Source: Alistipes sp.
GTDB taxonomy: Bacteria > Bacteroidota > Bacteroidia > Bacteroidales > Rikenellaceae
Length of the DNA stretch: 11,912 bases
Direction of reading: 5' to 3'
NCBI GenBank assembly: GCA_017559615.1
Contig: JAFYRB010000059.1
Span: forward strand, 1-11,912
The position numbers and the translations under genes are program-made. The notes below the pieces were generated by a model. That model did not search any database. It had not been told where the DNA came from and saw nothing but the letters and a program-made list of their open reading frames with translations. Below are positions 1-8,600 of the stretch, piece by piece. Numbering within the stretch: position 1 is the first letter of the stretch; every line of letters starts with the position of its first letter.

Positions 1-330
1 AAGTTCCTAACCAAGCTCTTTCAGGCACTGCGCATAGAGCTTAACGGCGAGATTGAGGCACTCAAGATGGCACTCGAGCAGAGCCTCAAAATCCTAAACC
101 CCGAAGGCCGCTTGGTGGTTATGTCCTACCACTCGCTCGAGGACCGCATCGTCAAGAACTTTATGCGTAGCGGCAACAGCGAGGGCGTTATCGAGAAGGA
201 TTTCTTTGGTCGCGCCACAACACCTTTCAAGGTCATAACACGTAAGGCTATCGCACCTTCGAACGAGGAGATTGAGCGAAACCCTCGCTCACGAAGCGCA
301 AAGCTCCGCGTAGCAGAACGCATCGACTAA
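1..330 (+). CDS. rsmH: 16S rRNA (cytosine(1402)-N(4))-methyltransferase RsmH, C-terminal part
   Basis: This is the last 109 codons of RsmH (MraW), the S-adenosylmethionine-dependent enzyme that N4-methylates C1402 in the decoding centre of 16S rRNA. The reading frame is open from base 1, so the gene begins before the window; the ATG at 67 is internal because family sequence (KFLTKLFQALRIELN) is already readable upstream of it. The signature SYHSLEDR (bases 124-147) and the C-terminal NPRSRSAKLRVAERI match RsmH closely. The family is usually about 300 residues, so roughly two thirds, including the SAM-binding region, is missing here. It is the usual first or second gene of the dcw cluster, directly before ftsL, as seen here with a 21-base gap. 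No fault is visible in the part shown. Confidence 0.96.
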   Translation, partial: KFLTKLFQALRIELNGEIEALKMALEQSLKILNPEGRLVVMSYHSLEDRIVKNFMRSGNSEGVIEKDFFGRATTPFKVITRKAIAPSNEEIERNPRSRSAKLRVAERID

Positions 331-351
331 ACAACTAACACGACGACTACA

Positions 352-870
352 ATGACACCAAACAACAGATACGACACCGACCAAGAGCGCATACGCCGCG
401 AGGTTATAATCCTCGACGAGGAGACATCCGAGGAGCGCAACAACGACGATAATAGCCCCTGGGCGCACTACGATAAAGAGGAGCAGTTCAATAGAGAGGC
501 AAGGGTGGAAGATAGCGAGATTCCCTTCACAGATGAGGAGGGTGAGGAGCATCATAGCGAGAATATGAGCCCTTGGACAATGATTACCACAGGCCGCATC
601 CTTCCCGATAACTCACGTCCCTACCACCGCTACTTCATAGCCATAGCGTTTATGTGCTTCTTCAGCATCTTTTTGACTTTTATGTCGCTAAACGCCAACC
701 GCGAGTATCGTCAGCGCGAGAAGTACGCCTCGATTCTTCACGAGCGTGCGGTATTGAAGGAGGAGGAGAAGTATAGCCTCTCGTCGAAGCGCGCTGTAAC
801 GGCACGCCTCAAGAGCCACGGCGTAGAGTTGGTAGACCTCTCGAAGAGGAGCAGATTAATCGAAAAGTAG
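352..870 (+). CDS. ftsL: FtsL-like cell division membrane protein
   Basis: A 172-residue bitopic membrane protein between rsmH and ftsI, the position always held by ftsL. Visible parts: an acidic, probably disordered N-terminal tail (residues 1-90; 24 D/E against 8 K/R in the first 70), one membrane segment (about 94-112), then a charged helical stretch suited to a short coiled coil (about 115-150) ending at SRLIEK. FtsL family members bridge the FtsB/FtsQ complex and the FtsW-FtsI synthase at the septum; that role is inferred from position and topology, since FtsL sequences are poorly conserved. It is longer than a typical FtsL (about 100-120 residues) because of the tail, which holds two SPW motifs (residues 35-37 and 73-75). 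The start at 352 is chosen because it fills the gap after rsmH; M72 (base 565) is a possible shorter start but would leave over 230 bases empty. No Shine-Dalgarno sequence is visible. Confidence 0.82.
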   Translation: MTPNNRYDTDQERIRREVIILDEETSEERNNDDNSPWAHYDKEEQFNREARVEDSEIPFTDEEGEEHHSENMSPWTMITTGRILPDNSRPYHRYFIAIAFMCFFSIFLTFMSLNANREYRQREKYASILHERAVLKEEEKYSLSSKRAVTARLKSHGVELVDLSKRSRLIEK

Positions 871-873
871 TTT

Positions 874-3204
874 ATGGCACAGAATAAAAGTACGAATAGA
901 GGCAAGGCCGAGGCAAGTAAACCGAAGCGCCCACGCACACTGAAGCACGATATCATCTCTCGTGTTAAGTCGCTGTATGCCCTACTTATCATCTGTGGCA
1001 TCGCGGTTATATTTCGCTTCGTATGGATTATCGCCATCAGCCCTTCGGTGCGTCACAACGCCGAGGTTATGAAGGATGGTATCTATCGTTATAGCGACAT
1101 TGAGGCACACCGTGGCACGATTCTCTCGCGCGATGGTGAGCCTTTGGCAATCTCCTCGCTACGTTATAGCATCCTGCTCGACTTCGGCTCGGAGGGTATG
1201 ATAGATGCCGATGCGGAGGCGTATCAGAAGAATGTAAACTCTCTCTCGAAGCTCCTTGCGGCGCACTTCACGCCTGAGGATGCTGCGGAGCATAACTATA
1301 AATATATCTCGGAGGCGGAGTATCGTCAGCGCCTTATCTCGGAGCGCGAACGCAAGGATAGAAAGCGCCGCGCGTATAAGATTCTGCCACGTACGATTAC
1401 CATCGACGAGTGGAATATGATGCGCCGCAACTACCCTATCTTCAACGGAAATATGGGTTACGTCTTTAGTGCGGAGCCTCACGATAAGCGTCTCTACCCT
1501 TCGGGAGATATAGCACGTCAGACCATCGGCCGCTACGACACCATCGTTGTAAATGGCAAGAAGGTGCCAGGCTCGGGACTCGAGGGACTCTACAACGATG
1601 ACCTCGCGGGTAAGAATGGCTTGAGCAAGGAGCAGTGGATAGCCCACGGCTTCTGGACACGTGTGGCAGATAGAAAGAACCGCCCTGTGGAGAATGGCGC
1701 TAATGTCATCACAACCCTCGACGCGGGCCTTCAGCGTATGGCACACGAGCGTCTCGACTCGATGCTACGCAAGCAGCAGGCCTCGTTTGGTGTTGCGATG
1801 GTTATGGAGGTTAAGACCGGAAATATGCTCTGTATGGTGAGCCTTGGCTCGGGTGTTGAGCGCGGAACAACGTATAGCGAGCGTGTCAACAACCACGCCC
1901 TTGCTACCTGCATCAGTCCTGGCTCTACGATGAAGCTCGCCTCGGCAATGGCACTTGTGGAGATTGGAGGCTATGACCTCTACACCACGGTAAACACCGA
2001 GCATTCGCGCCCTAACCACCCCGTAAAGATTGGTGCAGCGAAGATTGAGGACTCTCACGATGCTGCGGGCAAGGATAGCGACGGTAATGTGACACTGAAG
2101 GATGCCTTTGCACACTCGTCGAATGTCTACTTCGCAAAGGCCGTATACGAAAGTTTCAAGGATAACCCCGAGAAGTATACCGACTTTCTCGCCAAGCTCC
2201 GCTTCAACGACTACATAGGCCTCGAGGCGTATGGCGAACGTAAGGGAAAACTTGCTATGGCAGATAGCCCTGATTGGAATCAGCGCGGTAGCACAAGTAC
2301 ACGTCTTCCTCGCTTGGCCTATGGCTATGAGTTGGACATCCCACCTATCCATATGCTCACCTTCTACAATGGTGTTGCTAACGAGGGCCGTATGGTAGCC
2401 CCACGATTTGTCGACCGCATAGAGCGCGATGGCGAGGTGGTGGAGAAGACTCCTGTTGTGACACTCATCAACAGGATGTGTTCGAAGAATACGCTTGCAA
2501 TCTTGGATAGCTGTCTTGCAGCAGCCTCGGAGCGTACGGGACGCCATTTCAGGGATTTGCCAATACCTTTTGGTTGTAAGACTGGTACTGCACAGATGTG
2601 GAGTACGTTCGTAAGCGAGAGCCGCATCGACAACATCCAGATGAAGAATGGTATCAACGGCAAGCAGGACAACTACTACTATGGCTCGATGATATGCACT
2701 ATGCCGCAGGAGAATCCTAAATATACGATTATGGTTGCGGTGTGTAAGCAGGCTACGCCCGAAAGCCCTACCTACTTTGGTATCGACCTCTCGGCTCCCG
2801 TAGCATCGGATATTATGGAGTATATCTATGCCAACGACCATACGCTCCATTCGGCTATTGAGAGCGCCGAGGAGAAGTTCACGCCCAAGTCTATCAAGGC
2901 GGGTAAGAGCAACTATGTGGCGAAGATTAGCAAGATGACAAATACGGTTACCGACAATAGCGAGGGTGAGGCGTGGAGCCGTGCCTCGGTTGAGGATAGC
3001 GCCACAACGATATCGGGAGTGACAATTAGCGAGGGCAAGGTGCCTAACGTGGTAGGTATGGGTCTTAGCGATGCTCTCTACCTCCTGGAGCGTGCTGGAC
3101 TTACGGTTACGCATCAGGGCAGTGGCCGTGTGAAGAGCCAGAGCATCCCCGCAGGACGAAACATCACAGAAAACACAAGAATAGAACTCTCACTTGAGAG
3201 ATAA
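874..3204 (+). CDS. ftsI: Septal peptidoglycan transpeptidase FtsI (class B penicillin-binding protein) with C-terminal PASTA domain
   Basis: FtsI/PBP3-type enzyme that cross-links septal peptidoglycan in the periplasm, working with FtsW. Order of parts: a basic cytoplasmic tail, one membrane anchor (about 34-56), the class B pedestal beginning with HRGTILSRDGEPLA (about 79-92), the transpeptidase domain, a polar linker (about 660-720) and one PASTA domain (about 722-776, starting KVPNVVGM). All three penicillin-binding motifs are intact: SxxK as S351-T-M-K354, with S351 the acyl-enzyme serine, SxN as S415-S-N417, and KTGT at 569-572. At 776 residues it is somewhat longer than many homologues. 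The C-terminal PASTA domain is common in Bacteroidota FtsI and is thought to bind peptidoglycan or partner proteins. It starts three bases after the ftsL stop and lies 11 bases before murE, so it is translated from the same transcript. Confidence 0.95.
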   Translation: MAQNKSTNRGKAEASKPKRPRTLKHDIISRVKSLYALLIICGIAVIFRFVWIIAISPSVRHNAEVMKDGIYRYSDIEAHRGTILSRDGEPLAISSLRYSILLDFGSEGMIDADAEAYQKNVNSLSKLLAAHFTPEDAAEHNYKYISEAEYRQRLISERERKDRKRRAYKILPRTITIDEWNMMRRNYPIFNGNMGYVFSAEPHDKRLYPSGDIARQTIGRYDTIVVNGKKVPGSGLEGLYNDDLAGKNGLSKEQWIAHGFWTRVADRKNRPVENGANVITTLDAGLQRMAHERLDSMLRKQQASFGVAMVMEVKTGNMLCMVSLGSGVERGTTYSERVNNHALATCISPGSTMKLASAMALVEIGGYDLYTTVNTEHSRPNHPVKIGAAKIEDSHDAAGKDSDGNVTLKDAFAHSSNVYFAKAVYESFKDNPEKYTDFLAKLRFNDYIGLEAYGERKGKLAMADSPDWNQRGSTSTRLPRLAYGYELDIPPIHMLTFYNGVANEGRMVAPRFVDRIERDGEVVEKTPVVTLINRMCSKNTLAILDSCLAAASERTGRHFRDLPIPFGCKTGTAQMWSTFVSESRIDNIQMKNGINGKQDNYYYGSMICTMPQENPKYTIMVAVCKQATPESPTYFGIDLSAPVASDIMEYIYANDHTLHSAIESAEEKFTPKSIKAGKSNYVAKISKMTNTVTDNSEGEAWSRASVEDSATTISGVTISEGKVPNVVGMGLSDALYLLERAGLTVTHQGSGRVKSQSIPAGRNITENTRIELSLER

Positions 3205-3215
3205 AGATACTGATT

Positions 3216-4676
3216 ATGAAACGACTTGAAGAGTTGCTCGACAATGTTCGAGCGTTAGAGATAGAGAACTCCGCGAACCCCGTTGTAGGCTCACTTACCT
3301 ACGACTCTCGCGCCGTGGAGCAGGGTGCGTGCTTCTTTGCCGTACGTGGCACCCAGAGCGACGGCCACCGCTATATCACCTCGGCTATCGAGCGTGGCGC
3401 TGTGGCTATCATCTGCGAGGAGATGCCCGAGAGCCGCGTGGAGGGCGTTAGCTACGTAAAGGTGGAGGATAGCAACATCGCAATGGCACATATCGCCGCA
3501 GCATATTACGACCACCCATCGCGCGAGTTGCGTCTTGTGGGCGTAACGGGAACTAATGGTAAGACCACAACCGCAACGCTGCTCTACGATATGTTTATGG
3601 CAATGGGATATAAGGCGGGCCTCATATCTACGGTTATCTACCGCATTGGTGAGCGCAGCATCGCCTCTACGCACACCACTCCCGACTCGATTCGCCTTAA
3701 CCAGATGATGCGCGAGATGGTCGACGAGGGTTGCGACTACTGCTTTATGGAGGTGTCGTCACACGCCGCAGCGCAGCACCGCATCGAGGCACTACACTTC
3801 GCAGGTGCGCTCTTCAGCAACCTTACACACGACCACCTCGACTATCACGGCACCTACAAGGAGTATATCCGCGCCAAGAAATCGTTCTTCGATGCTCTGT
3901 CGAAGCAGGCGTGGGCCGTAGTAAACATCGACGACCGCAATGGCGAGGTTATGCTTCAGAACTGCGATGCGAAGCACTATCGCTTGTCGCTACGCTCGAT
4001 GGCCGATTTCCGCACAAAGATTATCGAGATGCTACCCGATGGTATGCTCCTACATATCGACAACCAGGAGGTGTGGGTGAAGTTTACGGGACGCTTCAAC
4101 GCCTATAACCTCACGACCGTATATGCAGCAGCAACGCTCCTGGGTATCGACAAGATGGAGGTTCTCACAACGCTCTCGAAGTTAACGCCCGTTGCTGGCC
4201 GCTTCGAGACTATCATTGCCGAGGACCGCACAATAGCGATTGTCGACTATGCACACACCCCTGATGCGCTGGAGAACGTACTTCAAACCATCGAGGAGGT
4301 ACGCCGCGATGAGCAGCGTCTATTTGTGGTATGTGGCTGCGGTGGCGACAGAGATAAGACCAAGCGCCCAGAGATGGCTGCCATAGCGGTTAAGTACGCC
4401 ACAACCGCGATATTTACATCCGACAACCCTCGCACCGAGTCACCAGAGGCTATTTTGGACGATGTTGTGGCGGGCGTTGGCACAGCAAAGAATTGGCTAC
4501 GTATCACCGACCGCCGAGAGGCTATCCGCACCGCGGCGATGTTGGCACACGCCGGAGATATCATACTTATTGCGGGTAAGGGCCACGAGGATTACCAGAT
4601 TATCGGCACCGAGAAGCACCACTTCGACGACCGCGAGGAGATTCGCAATGCCTTCTCAACGACACACAACAACTAA
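3216..4676 (+). CDS. murE: UDP-N-acetylmuramoyl-L-alanyl-D-glutamate--2,6-diaminopimelate ligase MurE
   Basis: Cytoplasmic ATP-dependent Mur ligase that adds the third stem-peptide residue to UDP-MurNAc-L-Ala-D-Glu. At 486 residues it has normal family length and the three-domain layout: N-terminal UDP-binding domain, central ATPase domain with P-loop GTNGKTTT (112-119), and C-terminal amino-acid-binding domain. K221 in RAKKSFF, after DHLDYHG, fits the lysine that is carbamylated in the family. The specificity motif DNPR (403-406) is the one found in meso-diaminopimelate-adding enzymes rather than lysine-adding ones, so a DAP-type peptidoglycan is inferred. murF, which follows murE in Escherichia coli, is absent here; the next gene is mraY after a 31-base A-rich gap. 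The ATG at 3216 gives a full N-terminus; no clear Shine-Dalgarno site precedes it. Confidence 0.97.
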   Translation: MKRLEELLDNVRALEIENSANPVVGSLTYDSRAVEQGACFFAVRGTQSDGHRYITSAIERGAVAIICEEMPESRVEGVSYVKVEDSNIAMAHIAAAYYDHPSRELRLVGVTGTNGKTTTATLLYDMFMAMGYKAGLISTVIYRIGERSIASTHTTPDSIRLNQMMREMVDEGCDYCFMEVSSHAAAQHRIEALHFAGALFSNLTHDHLDYHGTYKEYIRAKKSFFDALSKQAWAVVNIDDRNGEVMLQNCDAKHYRLSLRSMADFRTKIIEMLPDGMLLHIDNQEVWVKFTGRFNAYNLTTVYAAATLLGIDKMEVLTTLSKLTPVAGRFETIIAEDRTIAIVDYAHTPDALENVLQTIEEVRRDEQRLFVVCGCGGDRDKTKRPEMAAIAVKYATTAIFTSDNPRTESPEAILDDVVAGVGTAKNWLRITDRREAIRTAAMLAHAGDIILIAGKGHEDYQIIGTEKHHFDDREEIRNAFSTTHNN

Positions 4677-4707
4677 ATTTTACGGACAGAAACAAAACTA
4701 ACTCACA

Positions 4708-5955
4708 ATGCTTTATAGACTCTTTGAATACCTAGACCAGAACACCGACCTACCAGGTATGCGTGTTGGAGAGTATATCTCCGTACGCTCGGCGGCGGCA
4801 ATCATCCTCTCGCTCATCATCGCGATTATCATCGGCAAGCGCATAATCCGCTTCCTAAAGAAGCAGCAGATTGGCGAGGATATCCGCGACCTCGGCCTCG
4901 AGGGACAGATGCAGAAGAAGGGTACGCCAACGATGGGTGGTATCATCATCATCCTTGCGGTTATCATCCCCGTACTCCTCTTTGGCGACCTCCGCAACGT
5001 ATATATTCAGCTGATGCTCATATCTACCCTATGGCTTGGCTTCATCGGCGGCCTTGACGACTACATCAAGGTGTTCCGCCACAAGAAGGAGGGCCTCAAG
5101 GGACGTTTCAAGATTGTTGGTCAGGTAGGCTTGGGTATCATCGTGGGTACTACGATGTGGCTCTCGAGCGATATCGTAATCCACGAGAAGAACTTCGAAA
5201 CAAAGCGCTATAACATCACCGATGTGCAGACTGGCGAGGTTGTAAGCAGCTACACCGAGAAGCAGGTCATTAGCACCACACCCGAGAAGACCACAAAGAC
5301 CTCTATCCCATTCCTTAAGGATACGATGCTCGACTATAAGTTCTTCACCGCGGGTAACGAAACCCTCGCGTGGTTGCTCTATATCCTTGTTGCGATATTC
5401 GTAATTACGGCGGTGTCGAACGGTGCGAACCTCACGGATGGTATCGACGGCCTTCTTACGGGAGTCTCCGTACCAATCGTCTTGGTTTTGGGTATCTTGG
5501 CATACCTCTCGGGACACCTCATCTACTCGGACTACCTCAACATTATGTATATCCCTAACAGTGGTGAGTTGATAGTCTTCGCTGCGGCATTCGCGGGTGC
5601 GCTGATAGGCTTCCTATGGTATAACTCCTTCCCTGCGCAGATATTTATGGGCGACACAGGCTCGCTTACCATTGGTGGTATCATCGCCGTCTTCGCACTC
5701 TGCATCCGTAAGGAGTTGCTCCTACCATTGCTCTGCGGCATTTTCCTTATCGAGGCACTCTCGGTGATGGTACAGGTGGGCTACTTCAAATATACCAAGC
5801 GTAAGTATGGCGAGGGACGACGCATATTGCTGATGTCGCCACTGCACCACCACTTCCAGAAGAAGGGACAGTTCGAGACAAAGGTTATGATGCGATTCTT
5901 CATCATCTCCCTACTCTTGGCCGCACTAACACTTATAACACTTAAGATTCAGTAA
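4708..5955 (+). CDS. mraY: Phospho-N-acetylmuramoyl-pentapeptide-transferase MraY
   Basis: Polytopic inner-membrane enzyme that transfers phospho-MurNAc-pentapeptide from UDP to undecaprenyl phosphate, giving lipid I. Family motifs are all present: the aspartate pair in GGLDDYIKV (D117-D118), NLTDGIDGL (241-249), FMGDTGS (313-319, D316 being the equivalent of the catalytic magnesium-binding aspartate), and MSPLHHHFQ (376-384). Hydrophobic segments alternate through the protein as expected for ten helices. At 415 residues it is about 55 longer than the E. coli enzyme (360); the extra length is a polar stretch at about 159-216, between the helix after the DDY motif and the helix leading to NLTDG, which places it on the periplasmic side. 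Long MraY forms of this kind are usual in Bacteroidota. It lies 31 bases after murE and 20 before murD. Confidence 0.97.
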   Translation: MLYRLFEYLDQNTDLPGMRVGEYISVRSAAAIILSLIIAIIIGKRIIRFLKKQQIGEDIRDLGLEGQMQKKGTPTMGGIIIILAVIIPVLLFGDLRNVYIQLMLISTLWLGFIGGLDDYIKVFRHKKEGLKGRFKIVGQVGLGIIVGTTMWLSSDIVIHEKNFETKRYNITDVQTGEVVSSYTEKQVISTTPEKTTKTSIPFLKDTMLDYKFFTAGNETLAWLLYILVAIFVITAVSNGANLTDGIDGLLTGVSVPIVLVLGILAYLSGHLIYSDYLNIMYIPNSGELIVFAAAFAGALIGFLWYNSFPAQIFMGDTGSLTIGGIIAVFALCIRKELLLPLLCGIFLIEALSVMVQVGYFKYTKRKYGEGRRILLMSPLHHHFQKKGQFETKVMMRFFIISLLLAALTLITLKIQ

Positions 5956-5975
5956 CGACAAAAAACCTACACGAT

Positions 5976-7346
5976 ATGAAACGTAAGATAGCAGTTTTGG
6001 GTGGTGGTATTTCGGGCTACGGCTCTGCCATCCTTGCAAAGAAGAAGGGTTTCGATGTATTCCTCTCGGATATGGGCAAGATTGCCGATAAGTTCAAGGC
6101 TCGCCTCGATGAGTGGAGTGTGGAGTATGAGGAGGGACAGCATACAGAGGAGCGTATCTTGGATGCTAACGAGGTTATTAAGTCGCCAGGTATTCCCGAC
6201 ACAGCACCTATGGTAAAGAAGATTCGTGAGCGTGGCATTCCCGTAATCTCCGAGATAGAGTTCGCAGCACGCTACAAGGGCGTGGCAAAGACCATCTGTA
6301 TCACAGGCTCGAATGGTAAGACCACCACAACATCGCTTATCTATAAGATTATGGTCGATGCAGGCCGTAAGGTGTCGCTCGGTGGTAACATCGGCGAGAG
6401 CTTCGCATACTCGGTGGCTACCGACAAATACTTCTGGCACGTATTGGAACTTAGCTCGTTCCAGCTCGATGGCTGCTACAAATTTAAGGCCGACATCGGT
6501 GTACTTACCAACATCACTCCCGACCACCTCGACCGCTACGACTATAAACTCGAGAACTACGCACGCTCGAAGATGCGTATCACACAGAATCAGACTACGG
6601 CCGACTACTTTATCTTCTCGGCCGATGATCCTACAACGCAGCAGATGCTCGTGGAGATGGACGACACGTTGCGTGCGCACCAGCTACCATTTGCTATCAA
6701 CACCGCAATTGCAAGTGGCGATGGCGATGCTGTCCTCGAGGGCCACACCTTCACCGCAACGGTAGGCAAGAAGTCGGTAACTATCGACACGCGCAAGATG
6801 AAGATTGAGGGTATGCACAACGTCTACAATGCTATGTCGGCAGCCTTGGCTACGTTGGCGGCGGGCGTAGACCCAAAATCTATAAAGCGCTCTATCTACG
6901 AATTCTCGCCTGTGGAGCATCGCTTGGAGCCTGCGGGTAAGCAGAACGACATCGAGTGGATTAACGACTCGAAGGCTACGAATGTCGACTCGGTGTGGTA
7001 TGCTCTGGAGAGTATGAAGCGCCCTACGGTGTGGATTGCTGGAGGTACGGATAAGGGTAACGACTACGGGCCACTCAAGGAGTTCGCACGCCGCAAGGTG
7101 AAGGCTCTCATCTGTATGGGTGTGGATAACGCCAAGCTAAAGAGGGAGTTTGCAGATATCATCCCCGTAATCCGCGACTGCAACACCTTCGAGGATGCTA
7201 TGGCTGCGGCACGTGATGTTGCCGAGGCGGGAGATACGGTGCTTCTGTCGCCTGCTTGTGCGAGCTTCGACCTCTTCCGCAACTACGAGGAGCGAGGCCG
7301 TATGTTCAAGGCGTGGGTGGCAGAAAATATCTTAAACAAGGAGTAA
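5976..7346 (+). CDS. murD: UDP-N-acetylmuramoyl-L-alanine--D-glutamate ligase MurD
   Basis: Cytoplasmic Mur ligase that joins D-glutamate to UDP-MurNAc-L-Ala, the step before MurE. The 456 residues show the N-terminal Rossmann-like UDP-binding fold beginning with GGGISGYG (9-16), the ATPase domain with P-loop GSNGKTTT (111-118), and DHLDRY followed by K199 in RSKMR, which fits the carbamylated lysine of the family. HRLE (315-318) and NDSKATN (330-336) mark the start of the C-terminal domain, and LLSPACASFDLF near the end is also typical of MurD. MurE upstream is a paralogue with the same P-loop type, but HRLE, NDSKATN and the lack of a DNPR motif identify this one as MurD. The last two sense codons (AAG GAG) double as a Shine-Dalgarno hexamer for ftsW. 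Confidence 0.97.
   Translation: MKRKIAVLGGGISGYGSAILAKKKGFDVFLSDMGKIADKFKARLDEWSVEYEEGQHTEERILDANEVIKSPGIPDTAPMVKKIRERGIPVISEIEFAARYKGVAKTICITGSNGKTTTTSLIYKIMVDAGRKVSLGGNIGESFAYSVATDKYFWHVLELSSFQLDGCYKFKADIGVLTNITPDHLDRYDYKLENYARSKMRITQNQTTADYFIFSADDPTTQQMLVEMDDTLRAHQLPFAINTAIASGDGDAVLEGHTFTATVGKKSVTIDTRKMKIEGMHNVYNAMSAALATLAAGVDPKSIKRSIYEFSPVEHRLEPAGKQNDIEWINDSKATNVDSVWYALESMKRPTVWIAGGTDKGNDYGPLKEFARRKVKALICMGVDNAKLKREFADIIPVIRDCNTFEDAMAAARDVAEAGDTVLLSPACASFDLFRNYEERGRMFKAWVAENILNKE
7338..7343 (+). promoter_or_regulatory. Shine-Dalgarno sequence for ftsW
   Basis: AAGGAG lies seven bases before the ftsW ATG, the ideal distance for pairing with the 3' end of 16S rRNA. It is built from the last two sense codons of murD (Lys-Glu), so it could have arisen from protein sequence alone. 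None of the other starts in the window shows a comparable site, in keeping with the general rarity of Shine-Dalgarno use in Bacteroidota. Confidence 0.55.
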
Positions 7347-7350
7347 CCTA

Positions 7351-8598
7351 ATGAGCAATAGAGAGAGAATAACGCCCCAGGAGGCACCACAACGAATTCC
7401 GATATTGGAGGGCGACCGCACACTGTGGATGATATACGCAGTGTTGATTGTCGTATCTATCCTTGTGGTCTACTCCTCGACGGCGAAGATGGCATACGAC
7501 ATCACCTCGAGCCTTACGACTACCGAGTCGTTGCGCCAGCAGATAATGCTGATTCTTGTGATGTCCGTACCCGTTATCTTCGTGGCACATAAGGTAAACT
7601 TCACCTTCTACCACCGCTGGGCAGGTGCGATGTATTGGCTGATGGTAATCCTCACCGTTGCCACCTACTTCGTGGGTAGCACCACCAATGGTGCAGCACG
7701 ATGGTTGCCAATTGGTCCATTCCAATTCCAACCCTCGGAGATTCTGAAGGTGTGTACCATCGTGATGCTTGCACGTAGTATGGCCGATAGGCAGACAACT
7801 ATCGACAAGATGAAACTCATCCCTACGTCATTCCGCCTTGGCGACCCAAAGCAGAGGCAGATTATCAGGGAGAACACCTGGCCGTTGTTGGGCCCTGTAG
7901 TGGTGTCGTGTGGCGTTATTGCCCCTGCACATATCTCCTCGGCCGTTATTGTGGGTATCGCCTCGATGCTTACGCTATACATTGGCCGCGTGTCACGCCG
8001 CGAGTTGATAAAGACCTTAGGTTTTGGTGTGGCGTGTGCCGTTGTAGGCTTCACACTCCTCTCGTTGGTGGGTATGGGACGTGGCGACACCGCCCTAACG
8101 CGCCTAACACGTTGGATGACGGAGATGACAACCGACAGCAAAAAAGAGTATGTCTACGAACTCTCGGATACCGAGCGTGCGATGATTGCCATACGCAATG
8201 GAGGCCTCACGGGTGAGGGTGCGGGACATAGTACCTCACGTGCCGTTGTTATCCACCCCGAGAGTGACTACGCCTATGCCTTTTTCGCATCGGAGTATGG
8301 CGTTGTTGCGGCGCTGATGCTTATGCTTCTCTATCTGTGGATTACCTTCCGCTCGATAGAGATTTGCCGCCGATGTACTACCGCCTTCCCGACACTTATG
8401 GCAGCAGGACTGGGACTACTAATCACCTGTCAGGCTATGCTACACATCCTTGTTCAAGTGAACCTCTTCCCCGAGACAGGACAGACACTACCGCTTATCT
8501 CGCGCGGTGGCTCGTCACTTCTGTCGATGTCGTTGGCACTCGGTATGATTATCAGTGTTAGCAGAATGCCATCTACAACACCTACAACAAAACATTAA
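7351..8598 (+). CDS. ftsW: Septal peptidoglycan glycosyltransferase FtsW (SEDS family)
   Basis: SEDS-family integral membrane glycosyltransferase that polymerises lipid II into glycan strands at the septum with FtsI. Repeated hydrophobic segments begin at about residue 24. Family signatures are clear: GAARWLPIGPFQFQPSE (114-130), HPESDYAYAFFASEYG (302-317), whose D306 matches the essential periplasmic aspartate of SEDS enzymes, and PETGQTLPLISRGGSS (374-389). Length 415 is normal. FtsW and the elongation paralogue RodA share these motifs; position after murD in the dcw cluster decides for FtsW. It starts four bases after the murD stop, with a well-placed AAGGAG. In most dcw clusters murG follows; here an S4-domain protein starts two bases after the stop codon, so lipid II synthase is not encoded alongside. 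Confidence 0.94.
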   Translation: MSNRERITPQEAPQRIPILEGDRTLWMIYAVLIVVSILVVYSSTAKMAYDITSSLTTTESLRQQIMLILVMSVPVIFVAHKVNFTFYHRWAGAMYWLMVILTVATYFVGSTTNGAARWLPIGPFQFQPSEILKVCTIVMLARSMADRQTTIDKMKLIPTSFRLGDPKQRQIIRENTWPLLGPVVVSCGVIAPAHISSAVIVGIASMLTLYIGRVSRRELIKTLGFGVACAVVGFTLLSLVGMGRGDTALTRLTRWMTEMTTDSKKEYVYELSDTERAMIAIRNGGLTGEGAGHSTSRAVVIHPESDYAYAFFASEYGVVAALMLMLLYLWITFRSIEICRRCTTAFPTLMAAGLGLLITCQAMLHILVQVNLFPETGQTLPLISRGGSSLLSMSLALGMIISVSRMPSTTPTTKH

Positions 8599-8600
8599 CT

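Noticed and set aside
67..330. ATG at 67 as the start of a small separate gene
   Set aside because: RsmH family sequence continues in the same frame upstream to base 1, so this methionine is internal to a gene cut by the window edge.
1765..3114. A 449-codon open frame on the minus strand opposite ftsI
   Set aside because: Its codons are in register with those of ftsI, so its openness only means that ftsI avoids TTA, CTA and TCA codons there. The translation resembles no protein family and ftsI is certain.
3187..3200. Small hairpin CTCTC-ACTT-GAGAG at the end of ftsI, as a possible terminator before murE
   Set aside because: Only five base pairs, no T-run after it, and murE follows within 20 bases; it is unlikely to stop transcription.
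3236..3253. Inverted repeat GCTCGA-6-TCGAGC just inside murE
   Set aside because: Six-base arms, no T-run, and inside coding sequence; such repeats are expected by chance in a region rich in CTCGA-type codons.
3731..4108. A 125-codon plus-strand frame inside murE and a 79-codon one crossing its end (4462-4701)
   Set aside because: Both overlap well-supported MurE sequence in another frame, show no family resemblance and have shadow-like composition rich in Arg, Ser and Thr.
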